DNA from: Paenibacillus wynnii | Lineage (GTDB): Bacteria; Bacillota; Bacilli; Paenibacillales; Paenibacillaceae | Length of the DNA stretch: 64,000 bases | Direction: 5' to 3' | NCBI RefSeq assembly: GCF_000757885.1 | Contig: NZ_JQCR01000002.1 | Coordinates: forward strand, 1,116,001-1,180,000 | Shown here: positions 25,947 to 36,015 of the stretch, in pieces | How the letters are laid out: each line of letters opens with the position of its first letter | Numbering within the stretch: the stretch's first letter is position 1 | Notes under the pieces: generated by a model | Told to the model about the DNA's origin: nothing | The model's database searches: none | What the model saw: only the letters and a program-made list of their open reading frames with translations | Made by a program: the position numbers and the translations under genes

Positions 25947-28097
25947 TTATTGAGCCTTCAGCTTATAACAACCACTTACATAATCACGTTGCTCATCCGG
26001 CAGTGATAGTCCAGCCTGCATTAGCCGATCACCGCCATATACTTCTCCGCTTCCTTCCAGTGTGTAATCGAGGCTTGGATCTAAGCCGCTCAGCTTCAAA
26101 ATGCGGCGCGGTGGGTTAGGCACAGCCATCACCCGGAAGTAATAGACCAACGCCTCGCGCTGATCGTCAGACACGAACATCCATGCCGTCTCATTTCCCT
26201 CGAACGGACTTTGCAGCCGGTACAGGTTGCCCTGTTGAACAAGGCTGCGGATTTCTTTATAATTCGCAACTTGCTCCTTAACCAACTCCTTCTCTTCTGC
26301 GGTGAATTTGGTAAGATCCAGCTCATAGCCGAAGTTACCGGACATAGCAACGTCTCCGCGGAAGGACAACGGTGTAATGCGTCCAACCTGATGATTCGGC
26401 ACCGCGGATACGTGTGCTCCCATCGCACTTACAGGATACACCAGACTCGTCCCATACTGGATCTTCAGACGTTCAACCGCATCGGTATCATCGCTCGTCC
26501 AGGTCTGCGGCATATAATACAGCATTCCGGGATCGAAACGTCCACCTCCGCTGCAGCAGCTCTCGAATAAGATCTTAGGGAACTTAGTCGTCAACCTTTC
26601 CAGCAATTCATATAAGCCGAGCACATATCGATGTGCGGTTTCACCCTGACGTTCAGGAGCAATTTGAGCTGAACCAATCTCCGTCAGACATCGGTTCATA
26701 TCCCATTTCACATAAGAGATAGGCACAGTAGAGAAAATACGGCTCAGCGACTCATAAATATACTCCCTAACATCTTCTCTGGTGTAATCCAGAACCAGCT
26801 GCCAGCGCAATTCACTGCGGCGGCGGCCCGGCACATGCAGACACCAGTCGGGATGCTGGCGGTATAGATCGCTATCCGGCGAGATCATTTCCGGTTCTAC
26901 CCACAGGCCGAACTGTAGACCCAGTCCGTTCACACGTTGAGCCAGATCATTCAGTCCACCGGGCAGCTTTCGAAGATCTTCTACCCAATCTCCGAGGGAG
27001 GAATTATCAGCATCTCTTTTGCCGAACCATCCATCGTCCAGTACGAACAGCTCAATACCCAGCTTCGAGGCTTCGACTGCAATGGACTCCAGCTTATCTG
27101 TATTGAAGTCAAAGTATGTCGCTTCCCAGTTATTCACTAGAATTGGGCGTTCCTTGTCTCTGAAAGACCCCCGGCATAGCCGAGTCCGATATAACCGATG
27201 ATAAATCCGAGACATTTCGCCAATCCCTTGTGCGGAGTAGACCATAACCGCTTCCGGTGTTTGGAATTCCTCCCCGGGCTCCAGCAGCCAGTTAAAGTCA
27301 AAGGAATTCAACCCGATGGAAAAGCGCGTAGAACCGAAGGAATCAACTTCCGCTTCCGCCTCAAAATTACCGCTGTACACCAGACTGAAGCCGTATACCT
27401 CTCCCTGATTCTCATCCGTTCCGGGCTTTGCAAGAGCCGCAAAAGGATTCAACTGATGACCGCTCATGCCTCTGCGGCTCTCGATATTAGTCCCCCCTTG
27501 CACCAGACGTCTGCGGGTAAGATTGCCCTCTCTTGCCCATGCTCCTGCCAAATAGATCATATCCAGCTCACCTGCCGGCAAATCTACACTGGCGCTAAGT
27601 GCACGAAGAAGTTGTAGTTTAGACTCCCCGTGATTTACGAATTGCACCGACCTTGCGATTACATCCATCTCCTGATAAACCGTATAACGAAGAATAACGG
27701 TTAGCTTCGCGTAATCATCCGTCAACGTTAACTCCAGAGTATCAGCTTCCTCTGCAGACTCCACATACACCGAAGGCAGCCCCTCCAAGGAGGGTTTTCC
27801 CGCTATAACCTGGTAACTGCTGTAACGCAGCTCGGTTACCCGTGTTCCATCATCCAATCGGGCTTGGTATGCCGGATTCCGGAAATCGCCTGATCCGTAT
27901 TGAGGATATTCCTGCGGTAGACGGTCCAAGCCAGTGTGCCCGCCCTGATTTAACATACCGTCCAAGTTGCCATCATTCCGCAATGATTTTCCCCAATACA
28001 CGTGAACCGGATATCCGTTTATAAGCTGGATAATGTAACTCATTCCTTTACTCTGTAAATGAAAGAGCCCCTTGTCTTCCTGTACCGTAATTCCCAT
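25947..28097 (-). CDS. Alpha-galactosidase, GH36
   Basis: 716 aa, the usual length of GH36 group I enzymes, which remove alpha-1,6-galactose from melibiose, raffinose and galactomannan fragments. A beta-supersandwich N-domain (1-300) is followed by the barrel with FVLDDGWFGKRD and LWVEPEMI. The nucleophile is Asp466 in YVKWDMNR; the sugar-binding SCCSGGGRFD lies at 513-522 and the acid/base in SDDTDA at 535-540. No signal peptide. It lies 43 bases after the beta-mannosidase gene on the same strand: together they form a galactomannan debranching and trimming unit. Confidence 0.95.
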   Translation of the reverse strand: MGITVQEDKGLFHLQSKGMSYIIQLINGYPVHVYWGKSLRNDGNLDGMLNQGGHTGLDRLPQEYPQYGSGDFRNPAYQARLDDGTRVTELRYSSYQVIAGKPSLEGLPSVYVESAEEADTLELTLTDDYAKLTVILRYTVYQEMDVIARSVQFVNHGESKLQLLRALSASVDLPAGELDMIYLAGAWAREGNLTRRRLVQGGTNIESRRGMSGHQLNPFAALAKPGTDENQGEVYGFSLVYSGNFEAEAEVDSFGSTRFSIGLNSFDFNWLLEPGEEFQTPEAVMVYSAQGIGEMSRIYHRLYRTRLCRGSFRDKERPILVNNWEATYFDFNTDKLESIAVEASKLGIELFVLDDGWFGKRDADNSSLGDWVEDLRKLPGGLNDLAQRVNGLGLQFGLWVEPEMISPDSDLYRQHPDWCLHVPGRRRSELRWQLVLDYTREDVREYIYESLSRIFSTVPISYVKWDMNRCLTEIGSAQIAPERQGETAHRYVLGLYELLERLTTKFPKILFESCCSGGGRFDPGMLYYMPQTWTSDDTDAVERLKIQYGTSLVYPVSAMGAHVSAVPNHQVGRITPLSFRGDVAMSGNFGYELDLTKFTAEEKELVKEQVANYKEIRSLVQQGNLYRLQSPFEGNETAWMFVSDDQREALVYYFRVMAVPNPPRRILKLSGLDPSLDYTLEGSGEVYGGDRLMQAGLSLPDEQRDYVSGCYKLKAQ

Positions 28098-28140
28098 GAA
28101 CTAACCCTTCTCTCCATCAGATATATATTCTTAACAGGAT

Positions 28141-30693
28141 TTATAGCAAACTCTCATCTATAAAATCGGCCATCGATTGAACCTTCAGTCCCTTAGGTGC
28201 CGCTGGAATCCAGTCCTTACCGCCTGTACCTCTTAGAGAGAACTCCACAGTTTTCGACTGACCCGGCAAAAGATCGAAGAAGTTATCCGAGAAAATCCCC
28301 TCGTCCTCTGAAGTTAAATAAACGCCTCTGGAGAGAATGTCACTTGTAACGGTAAAGCTGAGTCCCCCGCTGCCCGGGGATTCAACGATCGTAATTTCAG
28401 GTTTGCTGATCTTTATATCCTTTGCCGGAACCAAGTAGTGCTCCTTGCTGTCTAAGGTTTGACCCTCTGATACTAACCCAAGGGATAATACTACGCTCTC
28501 TTGTGCATGTCCATTGAGCAGTTCAGCAACTGAAATCGAATATACAACCGCTGCGGAGTCTGCTTCCAGAACTACAGATTTAGACCATTCATCAAGTACC
28601 GAACCATCCAAGTGATGCAGCTTGATCGACAGTTCAGTATTTAGTGCTTTCCTTGAATCAGAGACTACATGAACATCCAGTTGTCCGGCATCGGTAGTCT
28701 CAACAGAGAGAATAATTTCTTGATAGCTTTTGCGAACCGCATATTGCAAAGCCTTCCAGCGCCCATAATAATCCATGCCCGCCCAAGAGGCTACCGGCCA
28801 GCAGTCATTCATCTGCCAGTACAAAGTTCCCATGCAAAAGGGTTTATTTCTTCTGTGACTTTCGATGGCGATGCGTATGGCATCAGCCTGCAGAATCTGA
28901 CTCATATATAGGAAGGCTGTGAAATCTTTTGGCTTCGGCAAATACATATCCATATAATCTTTAATTAACAAGTTGCCGCGCCCATTTTTTTGGTGGGCCA
29001 TCATAACGTCCGAGGTTAGCTCCATATCCTGTTCTTCCGCATAGCTCATCACTGACTTCAGCTCCGGGAACGACTGGAAGCCATATTCACTCATGAAGCG
29101 GCCGACATTCAGATTATAGTTCTCAAAGGGCTCCGTTGCGTGCCAAACGCCCCAATAATGGACATCCCCTTCACCTGTGGTACGTGTAGCATGCTGATTG
29201 ACATCTCCTGTTAGATCACGCAGAGGAGACGAAGGCCAGTAGTCGATACCGGAGTGGTGGGCCTCAACAGCCTCAGGCAGAATACGATGGAAAATTTCCT
29301 GGTAATGTCCCCACATCACATCCCGAATTTCAGGGCTATACTCTTTTTTCCAACCCCAGCCCATATTTTCTCCATAATGCGCCCAAGCCGAATCGATCTC
29401 ATTATTACCGCACCATAAGGCCATGCACGGGTGGTTTCGCAATCTTTTCACATTGTACTCTGCTTCTCCACGGACACTTTCCAAGAACGGTTCATCACCG
29501 GGATACATGCTGCAGGCGAACATAAAGTCTTGCCACACCAGTATTCCATATTCATCACACAGACGGTAGAAGATATCCTCCTCATAAATCCCGCCGCCCC
29601 ATACTCTCAGCATGTTCATATTGGATTCCACCGCGGTTGCGATTTCATGACGGTAACGTTCCTCAGTAACTTCTGTGGAAAAGCTGTCGTTCGGTATATG
29701 ATTCGAACCTTTGGCAAAGACCGATACTCCGTTTAATTCAAAAGCAAATGAAGTCCCCCGCTCATCCTTTTCCCGAATAAGCTTGATCTCCCGAAGTCCG
29801 GTTCGTACATTCGCGCTCGCTGCGGTTTCCGTACCTTGAACCAATTCCGCTTGAAAACTGTATAAATGAGGATCACCCAGACCCCGGCACCACCATAAGC
29901 GCGGCTGATCCACGACGATATCCATTTCAACGGTTTGATTGCCGGTTTTCAGTGAGACCGCCCGCATCCATTCCTGTCCGTCTGCGGATATACGCAGCAA
30001 TCCTTCCCACGCTTCCGGAATAGCTACATCTAATACAGCCGTCAGACGCGCTTCCTTCTCCGTTATATGGTTCTGCCGAATATATAGGTCAGCTATTGAA
30101 GCAGTATCCCGCCCTTCTAGAATTACCTCACGCCAAATCCCGCTAGTTACAAATCTCGGACCCCAATCCCACCCATAATGATATGGAGCTTTTCGGGCAA
30201 AGATACTAATACGCTTCTCATCAAGCCCGCCCAGCTCTGATTGGTCATTCGCAGCAGGCAAGGCATATCCCAATTGCTCAAGCTTTGGCAGGTCTTCCGT
30301 GACCACTGAACGAAACTTTACTCGGATTTCATTTTCTCCTGTCTTTAGTAGTCCTTTTACATTAAGCTTCCATTCCTTGAACATATTGTCCGCCGAAAGA
30401 GCATGCTCATCATTGATATAAACGTCAGCGTACGTATCCAGCCCTTTGAAAATCAACTCCGTGCTTGCTAAACTCTCCCATTGATCGTCAAGCTGAATGG
30501 TTGTTCTATACTCCCAATCTTTCTTATCTATCCATTGCAATTCGTGCTCATTCTTTCCATAAAAGGGCTCTGGAATCATTTCATTCTTCAGCAGATCCGT
30601 GTGGACCGTACCTGGTACTGTCGCTGAAAGCCACTCTTTATCACCGCAGGCTCTAAATTCCCAATTTGAAAGACTCATTTGTTGTTGTCTCAT
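28141..30693 (-). CDS. Beta-mannosidase, GH2
   Basis: 850 aa, cleaving terminal beta-mannose from manno-oligosaccharides. Domain order: jelly-roll (1-200) with FKGLDTYADVYIN and YHYGWDWGPRF, immunoglobulin-like domain, barrel (about 320-640), then beta domains. The acid/base is Glu432 in WCGNNEIDSAW; the nucleophile is Glu536 in MSEYGFQSFPE. WDWGPR is typical of mannosidases within GH2. The start is the ATG at 30693 with GGAGG close upstream; the frame is open to 30768 without a better site. Divergent from the CUT1 transporter at 30939. Confidence 0.95.
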   Translation of the reverse strand: MRQQQMSLSNWEFRACGDKEWLSATVPGTVHTDLLKNEMIPEPFYGKNEHELQWIDKKDWEYRTTIQLDDQWESLASTELIFKGLDTYADVYINDEHALSADNMFKEWKLNVKGLLKTGENEIRVKFRSVVTEDLPKLEQLGYALPAANDQSELGGLDEKRISIFARKAPYHYGWDWGPRFVTSGIWREVILEGRDTASIADLYIRQNHITEKEARLTAVLDVAIPEAWEGLLRISADGQEWMRAVSLKTGNQTVEMDIVVDQPRLWWCRGLGDPHLYSFQAELVQGTETAASANVRTGLREIKLIREKDERGTSFAFELNGVSVFAKGSNHIPNDSFSTEVTEERYRHEIATAVESNMNMLRVWGGGIYEEDIFYRLCDEYGILVWQDFMFACSMYPGDEPFLESVRGEAEYNVKRLRNHPCMALWCGNNEIDSAWAHYGENMGWGWKKEYSPEIRDVMWGHYQEIFHRILPEAVEAHHSGIDYWPSSPLRDLTGDVNQHATRTTGEGDVHYWGVWHATEPFENYNLNVGRFMSEYGFQSFPELKSVMSYAEEQDMELTSDVMMAHQKNGRGNLLIKDYMDMYLPKPKDFTAFLYMSQILQADAIRIAIESHRRNKPFCMGTLYWQMNDCWPVASWAGMDYYGRWKALQYAVRKSYQEIILSVETTDAGQLDVHVVSDSRKALNTELSIKLHHLDGSVLDEWSKSVVLEADSAAVVYSISVAELLNGHAQESVVLSLGLVSEGQTLDSKEHYLVPAKDIKISKPEITIVESPGSGGLSFTVTSDILSRGVYLTSEDEGIFSDNFFDLLPGQSKTVEFSLRGTGGKDWIPAAPKGLKVQSMADFIDESLL

Positions 30694-30901
30694 AATACCT
30701 CCATAATGTAGAGTGTGATGGCACTTAATCAAAATATCATGCACTTTCTCATTTTTCATTGATACCATTTGGTATTCATTGCACTTTGTTATCTTATTGT
30801 TAGCACAACACTAATTATAAACCTATAATTAAAACAAATAAAGACAATAAATAATAATTGAATCCATTTAACAGGTGCAAAATTAACGTTATACTGATGA
30901 A

Positions 30902-30915
30902 GTAAGCGCTAACAA
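30902..30915. promoter_or_regulatory. Candidate cre site (CcpA) upstream of the sugar transporter
   Basis: AGTAAGCGCTAACA fits the cre consensus TGWAANCGNTNWCA at all but the first position. It lies 24 bases before the binding-protein ATG, where CcpA binding would block transcription. Carbon repression here is inferred. Confidence 0.55.
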
Positions 30916-30938
30916 CAAACGAAAAAGGGGAGAATTAA

Positions 30939-32273
30939 ATGAGAACAAAGTTATTTTCGTTATGTTTTGTTATTATTCTGATTTTATCTGTATCGCTGAC
31001 AGGATGCGGTTCGAGCAATAATAACAATGCTACAGCAACAGAGAAGCCGACAGCAAATGCAACAACTGAACCCGCAGCAGGCGATGCAACAACCGAACCT
31101 GCAGCAGGTGGAGCTGATATCAGCGGTAAAATCACCTTCCTGACAAACAGAACAGATATGATCGGTAAAGAGTATGACGAATATGTAAAGCGCTTTAATG
31201 AAAAGTATCCAAACATTGAAGTTGAATTTGAAGCTTCTCAAACCGACTATAACCAACAAGCAAAAGTTAGAATGGCCAGCGGTGAGCTTCCTGACGTAAT
31301 GTTCATCCCTACCATCCCTAACTCTGATCTCCCAAAATACTTTGCATCCCTTGATGATCTGGGTCTGAACGATCAAGTTACTTTTAAAGACTTCAAATCC
31401 CAAGATGGTAAGCTTTATGGAATTACAAGTGGTAACTCCACATCAGGTATCGTCTACAACAAAAAGGCATTCGCTGATGCAGGAATTACTGAAGTTCCAA
31501 AAACTTGGGACGAGTTCCTCGCTGCCTGTGAAAAGCTGAAGGCAAATGGTGTTGTTCCATTGGCTTCAAACTTCAAGGATAAATGGCCCCTCAATGACTG
31601 GGTGTATGCTGTTCCCCGTGTAATTGAAGGCAAAGCAGATTTCCCGAACGAAAAGCTAACCACAGATACTCCCTTTACTATGGACAATGGATACGGAAAA
31701 TCACTCGGTTTGTTGAGAGAGCTTAATGAAAAAGGATATCTGGAAAAGGATATTAACTCCACAAACTGGGAGCAGTCGAAAAAGGATATCGCTTCAGGCA
31801 AGTTCGCTATGTACTTCCTAGGCAACTGGGTTATCAATCAGGTTATTGGCGCCGGCACAACTGCTGATAATGTAGGGTTCTTCCCACTTCCTTATGACAA
31901 TTCAGGCACACCAGCAGCACCACTTAGTCCTGACTTCTTCTATGCGGTTTCCAAAGATAGCAAAAATGTTGATGCTGCTAAAGCATTTGTTAAATGGATG
32001 ATTACTGATTCCGGTTATGAAGATTTCGCAGGTTTTATTTCACCACTTAAAGGCAAAGAATCGTCATTGGCTCAACTTAAAGAATTCCAGTCAACAGGTG
32101 TTGTACTGCAAGAAGGCACTCCTGATAACGCTCAAGTTACAGAAATCAGCAATAAAGCCCAACTGGATCTGCCAGCTGTGGTTCAAGAGTTCGTACTTGC
32201 TAAAGACCCACAAAGTGTATTTGACAAATGGAACAAATCTTGGGCTAAAGCAAAAAAAGATCTGGGCTACTAA
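30939..32273 (+). CDS. Extracellular sugar-binding lipoprotein (CUT1)
   Basis: 444 aa. The lipoprotein signal has a hydrophobic core (SLCFVIILILSVSL) and lipobox LTGC near residues 21-24. A low-complexity linker follows, rich in Asn, Thr, Ala and Pro (TEPAAGDATTEPAAG), before the folded domain KITFLTNRTDM. Family 1 binding-protein features include TWDEFLAACEKLKANGVVPLA and WVINQVIGAG. The start follows AAGGGGAG. First gene of a likely five-gene unit with two permeases and a YesM/YesN pair. Divergence from beta-mannosidase and alpha-galactosidase suggests galactomanno-oligosaccharides as ligand. Confidence 0.93.
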   Translation: MRTKLFSLCFVIILILSVSLTGCGSSNNNNATATEKPTANATTEPAAGDATTEPAAGGADISGKITFLTNRTDMIGKEYDEYVKRFNEKYPNIEVEFEASQTDYNQQAKVRMASGELPDVMFIPTIPNSDLPKYFASLDDLGLNDQVTFKDFKSQDGKLYGITSGNSTSGIVYNKKAFADAGITEVPKTWDEFLAACEKLKANGVVPLASNFKDKWPLNDWVYAVPRVIEGKADFPNEKLTTDTPFTMDNGYGKSLGLLRELNEKGYLEKDINSTNWEQSKKDIASGKFAMYFLGNWVINQVIGAGTTADNVGFFPLPYDNSGTPAAPLSPDFFYAVSKDSKNVDAAKAFVKWMITDSGYEDFAGFISPLKGKESSLAQLKEFQSTGVVLQEGTPDNAQVTEISNKAQLDLPAVVQEFVLAKDPQSVFDKWNKSWAKAKKDLGY

Positions 32274-32411
32274 AAACCACGGATCTTAATACTGAAGGAA
32301 TACAACTACAAGCTGCACAATCGCAGTAAAACGTATGATGGCGCAGAATGGATTATCGCCTTTGTGGATAATCCATTTTGTCGTCAATATCCATGAAAGA
32401 AGGGTGCCGTG

Positions 32412-33305
32412 ATGTTTGGAACACTTTCCTATAGTAAGCAGAAAAATATAATCATCGTTTCATTCTTGTTAATTCCACTGATCTTGCTAGGAACATTCAC
32501 TTTTTATCCTGCTCTCAAACTGATCTATTATAGCTTTACTAACTGGGACGGTTATAGCCCCGAGAAACCATGGGTCGGTCTGGCCAATTACCGTGAGGTT
32601 TTCTCTACTCCGGATATCTTCTTAGTGTTTAAACATAACTTCGCGTATTTCGTAATGGGTATTATCCAGAATATTGTTGCCATTTATTTTGCGGTTGTTC
32701 TAAATAGCAAGCTTCGGGGTAAAAATGCATTTCGAATTATGCTGTTCCTCCCTTATATTATGAACGGTGTGGCCGTGGCCTTCATGTTCGGTTACGTCTT
32801 CGATACCACGAACGGTTCCTTGAATATGTTACTGAACAGCATTGGCCTTAGTAGTCTTGCCGAGACTAGCTGGCTAGGAACCGAAGGGCTCGTCAACTAT
32901 TCACTTGCTTCTACTGGATTTTGGCGCTTTATGGGTTATAACATGGTTATTTATATCGCCTCTTTACAGGCTATTCCTAGAGATATTTATGAGGCTGCCA
33001 AAATTGACGGCGCCGGCACTTTTCAGACGCTTTGGAGAATTACACTCCCTAACATGAAAGCTGTTATACAGCTGAATTTATTCCTTACCGTTACCGGCGC
33101 ATTAGAGGTATTCGACCTGCCATTCGTACTTACTAAAGGCGGTCCAGCGGGTGCCAGTCAAACTTATGTTATGCGCGTAGTGGATACGGCCTTTGCCTAC
33201 AACAATTACGGTCTTGCTTCGGCCATGAGTATTATCTTGCTATTCTTTGTAGTGTTTGTACTGCTGATACAGCAGCTTGTTCTTAACCGGGGAGGAGATA
33301 AGTAG
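32412..33305 (+). CDS. Carbohydrate ABC transporter permease (MalF type, CUT1)
   Basis: 297 aa with six predicted helices, first at about residues 12-33. The EAA loop is DIYEAAKIDGAGTFQTLWRITLP. The ATG at 32412 (AGAAGGG seven bases upstream) is preferred to the adjacent GTG. It follows the binding protein after a 138-base gap that contains no obvious strong terminator, and precedes the next permease by two bases. Confidence 0.93.
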   Translation: MFGTLSYSKQKNIIIVSFLLIPLILLGTFTFYPALKLIYYSFTNWDGYSPEKPWVGLANYREVFSTPDIFLVFKHNFAYFVMGIIQNIVAIYFAVVLNSKLRGKNAFRIMLFLPYIMNGVAVAFMFGYVFDTTNGSLNMLLNSIGLSSLAETSWLGTEGLVNYSLASTGFWRFMGYNMVIYIASLQAIPRDIYEAAKIDGAGTFQTLWRITLPNMKAVIQLNLFLTVTGALEVFDLPFVLTKGGPAGASQTYVMRVVDTAFAYNNYGLASAMSIILLFFVVFVLLIQQLVLNRGGDK

Positions 33306-33307
33306 AT

Positions 33308-34141
33308 ATGGCACATACAAAATTTCGCTTCATTGATTTCATTAAATACTTTACGCTGCTGATCGGCGTATTCGTAGTACTTTTCCCTCCCTATGTAGTG
33401 ATAGTCAATGCGTTTAAGTCTACGGATGAGTTTAATACAACTAGTTCAACGGCACTTCCGAAAAGTTTTCTAAACTTTGACAACTTCGTTGCTGTGTTTG
33501 AGCGCGGAGGTTTACTCAGCGGATTTGGAAATGTATTATTCATTATCATAATTACATTGACCCTGAACATTCTCTTTGGGACAATGGTAGCGTACGTACT
33601 TGGCCGCTTCTCCTTCAAAATGAAGCCGGTTGTATTCGGTGCTTATCTAGTGGCTACGATTATACCGAGCATTACAACACAAGTAGCGACCTTCGGTATT
33701 ATCAAGGATCTTGGTCTATACAACACTCTAGGTGCTCCTATCGTACTTTATATAGGTGCTGACGTTATCCAAATCATTCTATATATGCAATTTATTCGGA
33801 ACATCCCTTTTGATCTCGATGAAAATGCGATGGTTGAAGGTGCTTCCCTATTTAAAATATACCGGTCGATCATCTTTCCTCTGCTGACACCGGCTACAGC
33901 TACTTTGGTTATACTGAAGACCATCGGTATTTACAATGACATGTACATCCCTTATCTTTATATGCCCAAACAAAGTCTGGGTGTAGTTACTACCGTTCTA
34001 ATGCGTTTTCAGGGGGTCAATTCAGGGGAGTGGAATCTCATCTGTGCAGCCATTCTGATCATTCTATTGCCAACGGTAATCCTATACATCTTCCTCCAAC
34101 GTTATATTTTTGAAGGCGTAACCAGCGGCGCAGTGAAGTAA
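33308..34141 (+). CDS. Carbohydrate ABC transporter permease (MalG type, CUT1)
   Basis: 277 aa, six predicted helices; EAA loop DLDENAMVEGASLFKIYRSIIFP; C-terminus RYIFEGVTSGAVK, the classic MalG-type ending. GGAGGAGAT gives the start. Two bases separate it from the upstream permease stop. No ATPase gene is present, so it probably uses a shared MsmX-like ATPase encoded elsewhere. Confidence 0.94.
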   Translation: MAHTKFRFIDFIKYFTLLIGVFVVLFPPYVVIVNAFKSTDEFNTTSSTALPKSFLNFDNFVAVFERGGLLSGFGNVLFIIIITLTLNILFGTMVAYVLGRFSFKMKPVVFGAYLVATIIPSITTQVATFGIIKDLGLYNTLGAPIVLYIGADVIQIILYMQFIRNIPFDLDENAMVEGASLFKIYRSIIFPLLTPATATLVILKTIGIYNDMYIPYLYMPKQSLGVVTTVLMRFQGVNSGEWNLICAAILIILLPTVILYIFLQRYIFEGVTSGAVK

Positions 34142-34168
34142 GGCAGAGTACGGAAAGGAATAACAGCT

Positions 34169-35986
34169 ATGGTGTCATACATCCGGAGGATATTACGCAA
34201 CATATGGTTATTCCTGGCCAACCTGCCTATGGAGCGGAAACTCATCGTCGTATTCGTATTTCTAGTCTCGATACCTATAACGTATGTGAGCTATCTGACT
34301 TCCCGCTCCATGGTTAACTCTGTTTTGGTTAATGCAACCGAGGGTGCTAGCCAAATGACTTCTAACGCCTCCGATACCATTGACCGTTATGTTGCCGACT
34401 TAAAGCGCTATACTGCTCTTCCGCTGTATAATATGGATGTCCAGTTCTATCTGGAGCAGAAGATTACAGACTGGGATAAGAACACTAAATTGAACATGTT
34501 CCTCAGCTATCTGCATCATACAAAGGAAGAAATTCTTGCCGTTTACCTAGTGGATAGATACGGAACTGTTTTTCATAATAGAGATCCTAGTATTAATCAA
34601 TTGTTTCCAGAGGAACAACAAACGGAATGGAAAAGTCTAACTGAAGCTGCGGGAGTGGCCCCGGTCATTCAAGGCAGACACACCATCCGAGTAAACTCCG
34701 GTGAACAACGGGATGTATTCAGCATTCTCCGTACTGTAAATTCTGTGAACACCTTAAAGAAAATCGGCATTATCGCATTTGATGTGGACATTAATCTCTT
34801 CAAAGGGATTATTGATCCCGTCAACGCCGTTACTCAGGGAAATACGCTGATTGTAGATAACAAAGGTGATCTAATCTATGATGGTGCTGTCCATGGAGAA
34901 CAAGCGGATAAGAAGCTGTCCCTTAACACGCAGCAACTGCTGAAGAAGGCAACCCAGCCAGAGGGACATTTTCAAATGGATCTGGAAGGCCAGTCGTTCT
35001 TGGTGGTATACACCATATCTAAGCAGACGGGTTGGACAACATTGGTTGCGATTCCTCAAGACCGTATCCTATCCCCTGTTCAGAAAAATCGGAATACGCT
35101 TCTTTTTACTACCCTAATCATTGTAGCTTTTGCACTCTTCGTTGCTACAGTAATTTCACATGCGTTGACCAAACCTCTGAAATCAATGGTCCGCCTAATG
35201 AAGCAAGTGCAGCATGGTAATCTTGATGTTTGGCTGCACCCTAAATATAACGATGAGATAGGGATGCTCGGCAGTCATTTTAACCGAATGATTATCAGAG
35301 TTAAAGATCTGCTGCAGGAAGTATCCGTTACCGAGAAACGCAAACAGAAAGCGGATATGCGGGCGCTTCAGAATCAGATTAATCCACATTTTATTTACAA
35401 TACTTTAGAATCCATCCGTATGCTTGCGGAGAGCAATGATGATCCACGTGTAGCTAAGCTTACCTATCTGCTTGGGCTTCAGATGCGTTACAGCATTACC
35501 CGCAGTGACGAGACGGTTACGGTCAAACATGAATTAGAGCATGTGAAAAATTATTTTCATCTTCTGCAAATCCGTTTTCCGGATAAATTCAAGCTCGAGA
35601 TTGAGGTTCCGGAAGTTTTCCTCAGTCTTCCTATTATTAAGCTGGTTTTTCAGCCTATTGTTGAGAATGCGGTCTTTCATGGGTTGGATCAAAAAGAAGG
35701 TCCCGGTACACTCATGATCTCCGCTAAATTTGAGGGTAGTCATGCTGTGTTTTGTGTGGAGGATAACGGTGTCGGAATGGATGAGAATACACTGATTTCT
35801 TTGAATAACAGCTTAATGGACGGTGCCACGGGAGAAAAATTCGGAATTGGACTAAGAAATGTGAATGAACGAATTCGACTGCATTACGGAAGTGCGTTTG
35901 GGCTCCGTGTGGAGAGCGAACTTGGCATAGGAACCCGTGTGATCTTGCGGATTGAAGACCCTTCGACTAAGGCCAGCGAAGAATAA
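34169..35986 (+). CDS. Sensor histidine kinase, YesM family
   Basis: 605 aa. Helix at about 24-44, an extracellular sensor domain (about 45-308, dCACHE-like by length), helix at about 309-331, HAMP (about 332-385), then the His_kinase domain QNQINPHFIYNTLESIRML with phospho-acceptor His407. The ATPase domain has N box QPIVENAVFHGL, G1 EDNGVGMD and G2 FGIGLRNV. YesM kinases pair with AraC-type response regulators and commonly control sugar transporters next to them. It starts 27 bases after the permease gene and ends just before its regulator. Confidence 0.95.
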   Translation: MVSYIRRILRNIWLFLANLPMERKLIVVFVFLVSIPITYVSYLTSRSMVNSVLVNATEGASQMTSNASDTIDRYVADLKRYTALPLYNMDVQFYLEQKITDWDKNTKLNMFLSYLHHTKEEILAVYLVDRYGTVFHNRDPSINQLFPEEQQTEWKSLTEAAGVAPVIQGRHTIRVNSGEQRDVFSILRTVNSVNTLKKIGIIAFDVDINLFKGIIDPVNAVTQGNTLIVDNKGDLIYDGAVHGEQADKKLSLNTQQLLKKATQPEGHFQMDLEGQSFLVVYTISKQTGWTTLVAIPQDRILSPVQKNRNTLLFTTLIIVAFALFVATVISHALTKPLKSMVRLMKQVQHGNLDVWLHPKYNDEIGMLGSHFNRMIIRVKDLLQEVSVTEKRKQKADMRALQNQINPHFIYNTLESIRMLAESNDDPRVAKLTYLLGLQMRYSITRSDETVTVKHELEHVKNYFHLLQIRFPDKFKLEIEVPEVFLSLPIIKLVFQPIVENAVFHGLDQKEGPGTLMISAKFEGSHAVFCVEDNGVGMDENTLISLNNSLMDGATGEKFGIGLRNVNERIRLHYGSAFGLRVESELGIGTRVILRIEDPSTKASEE

Positions 35987-36015
35987 TAGACATGCTTGGA
36001 AAGGGGTTAACTGTT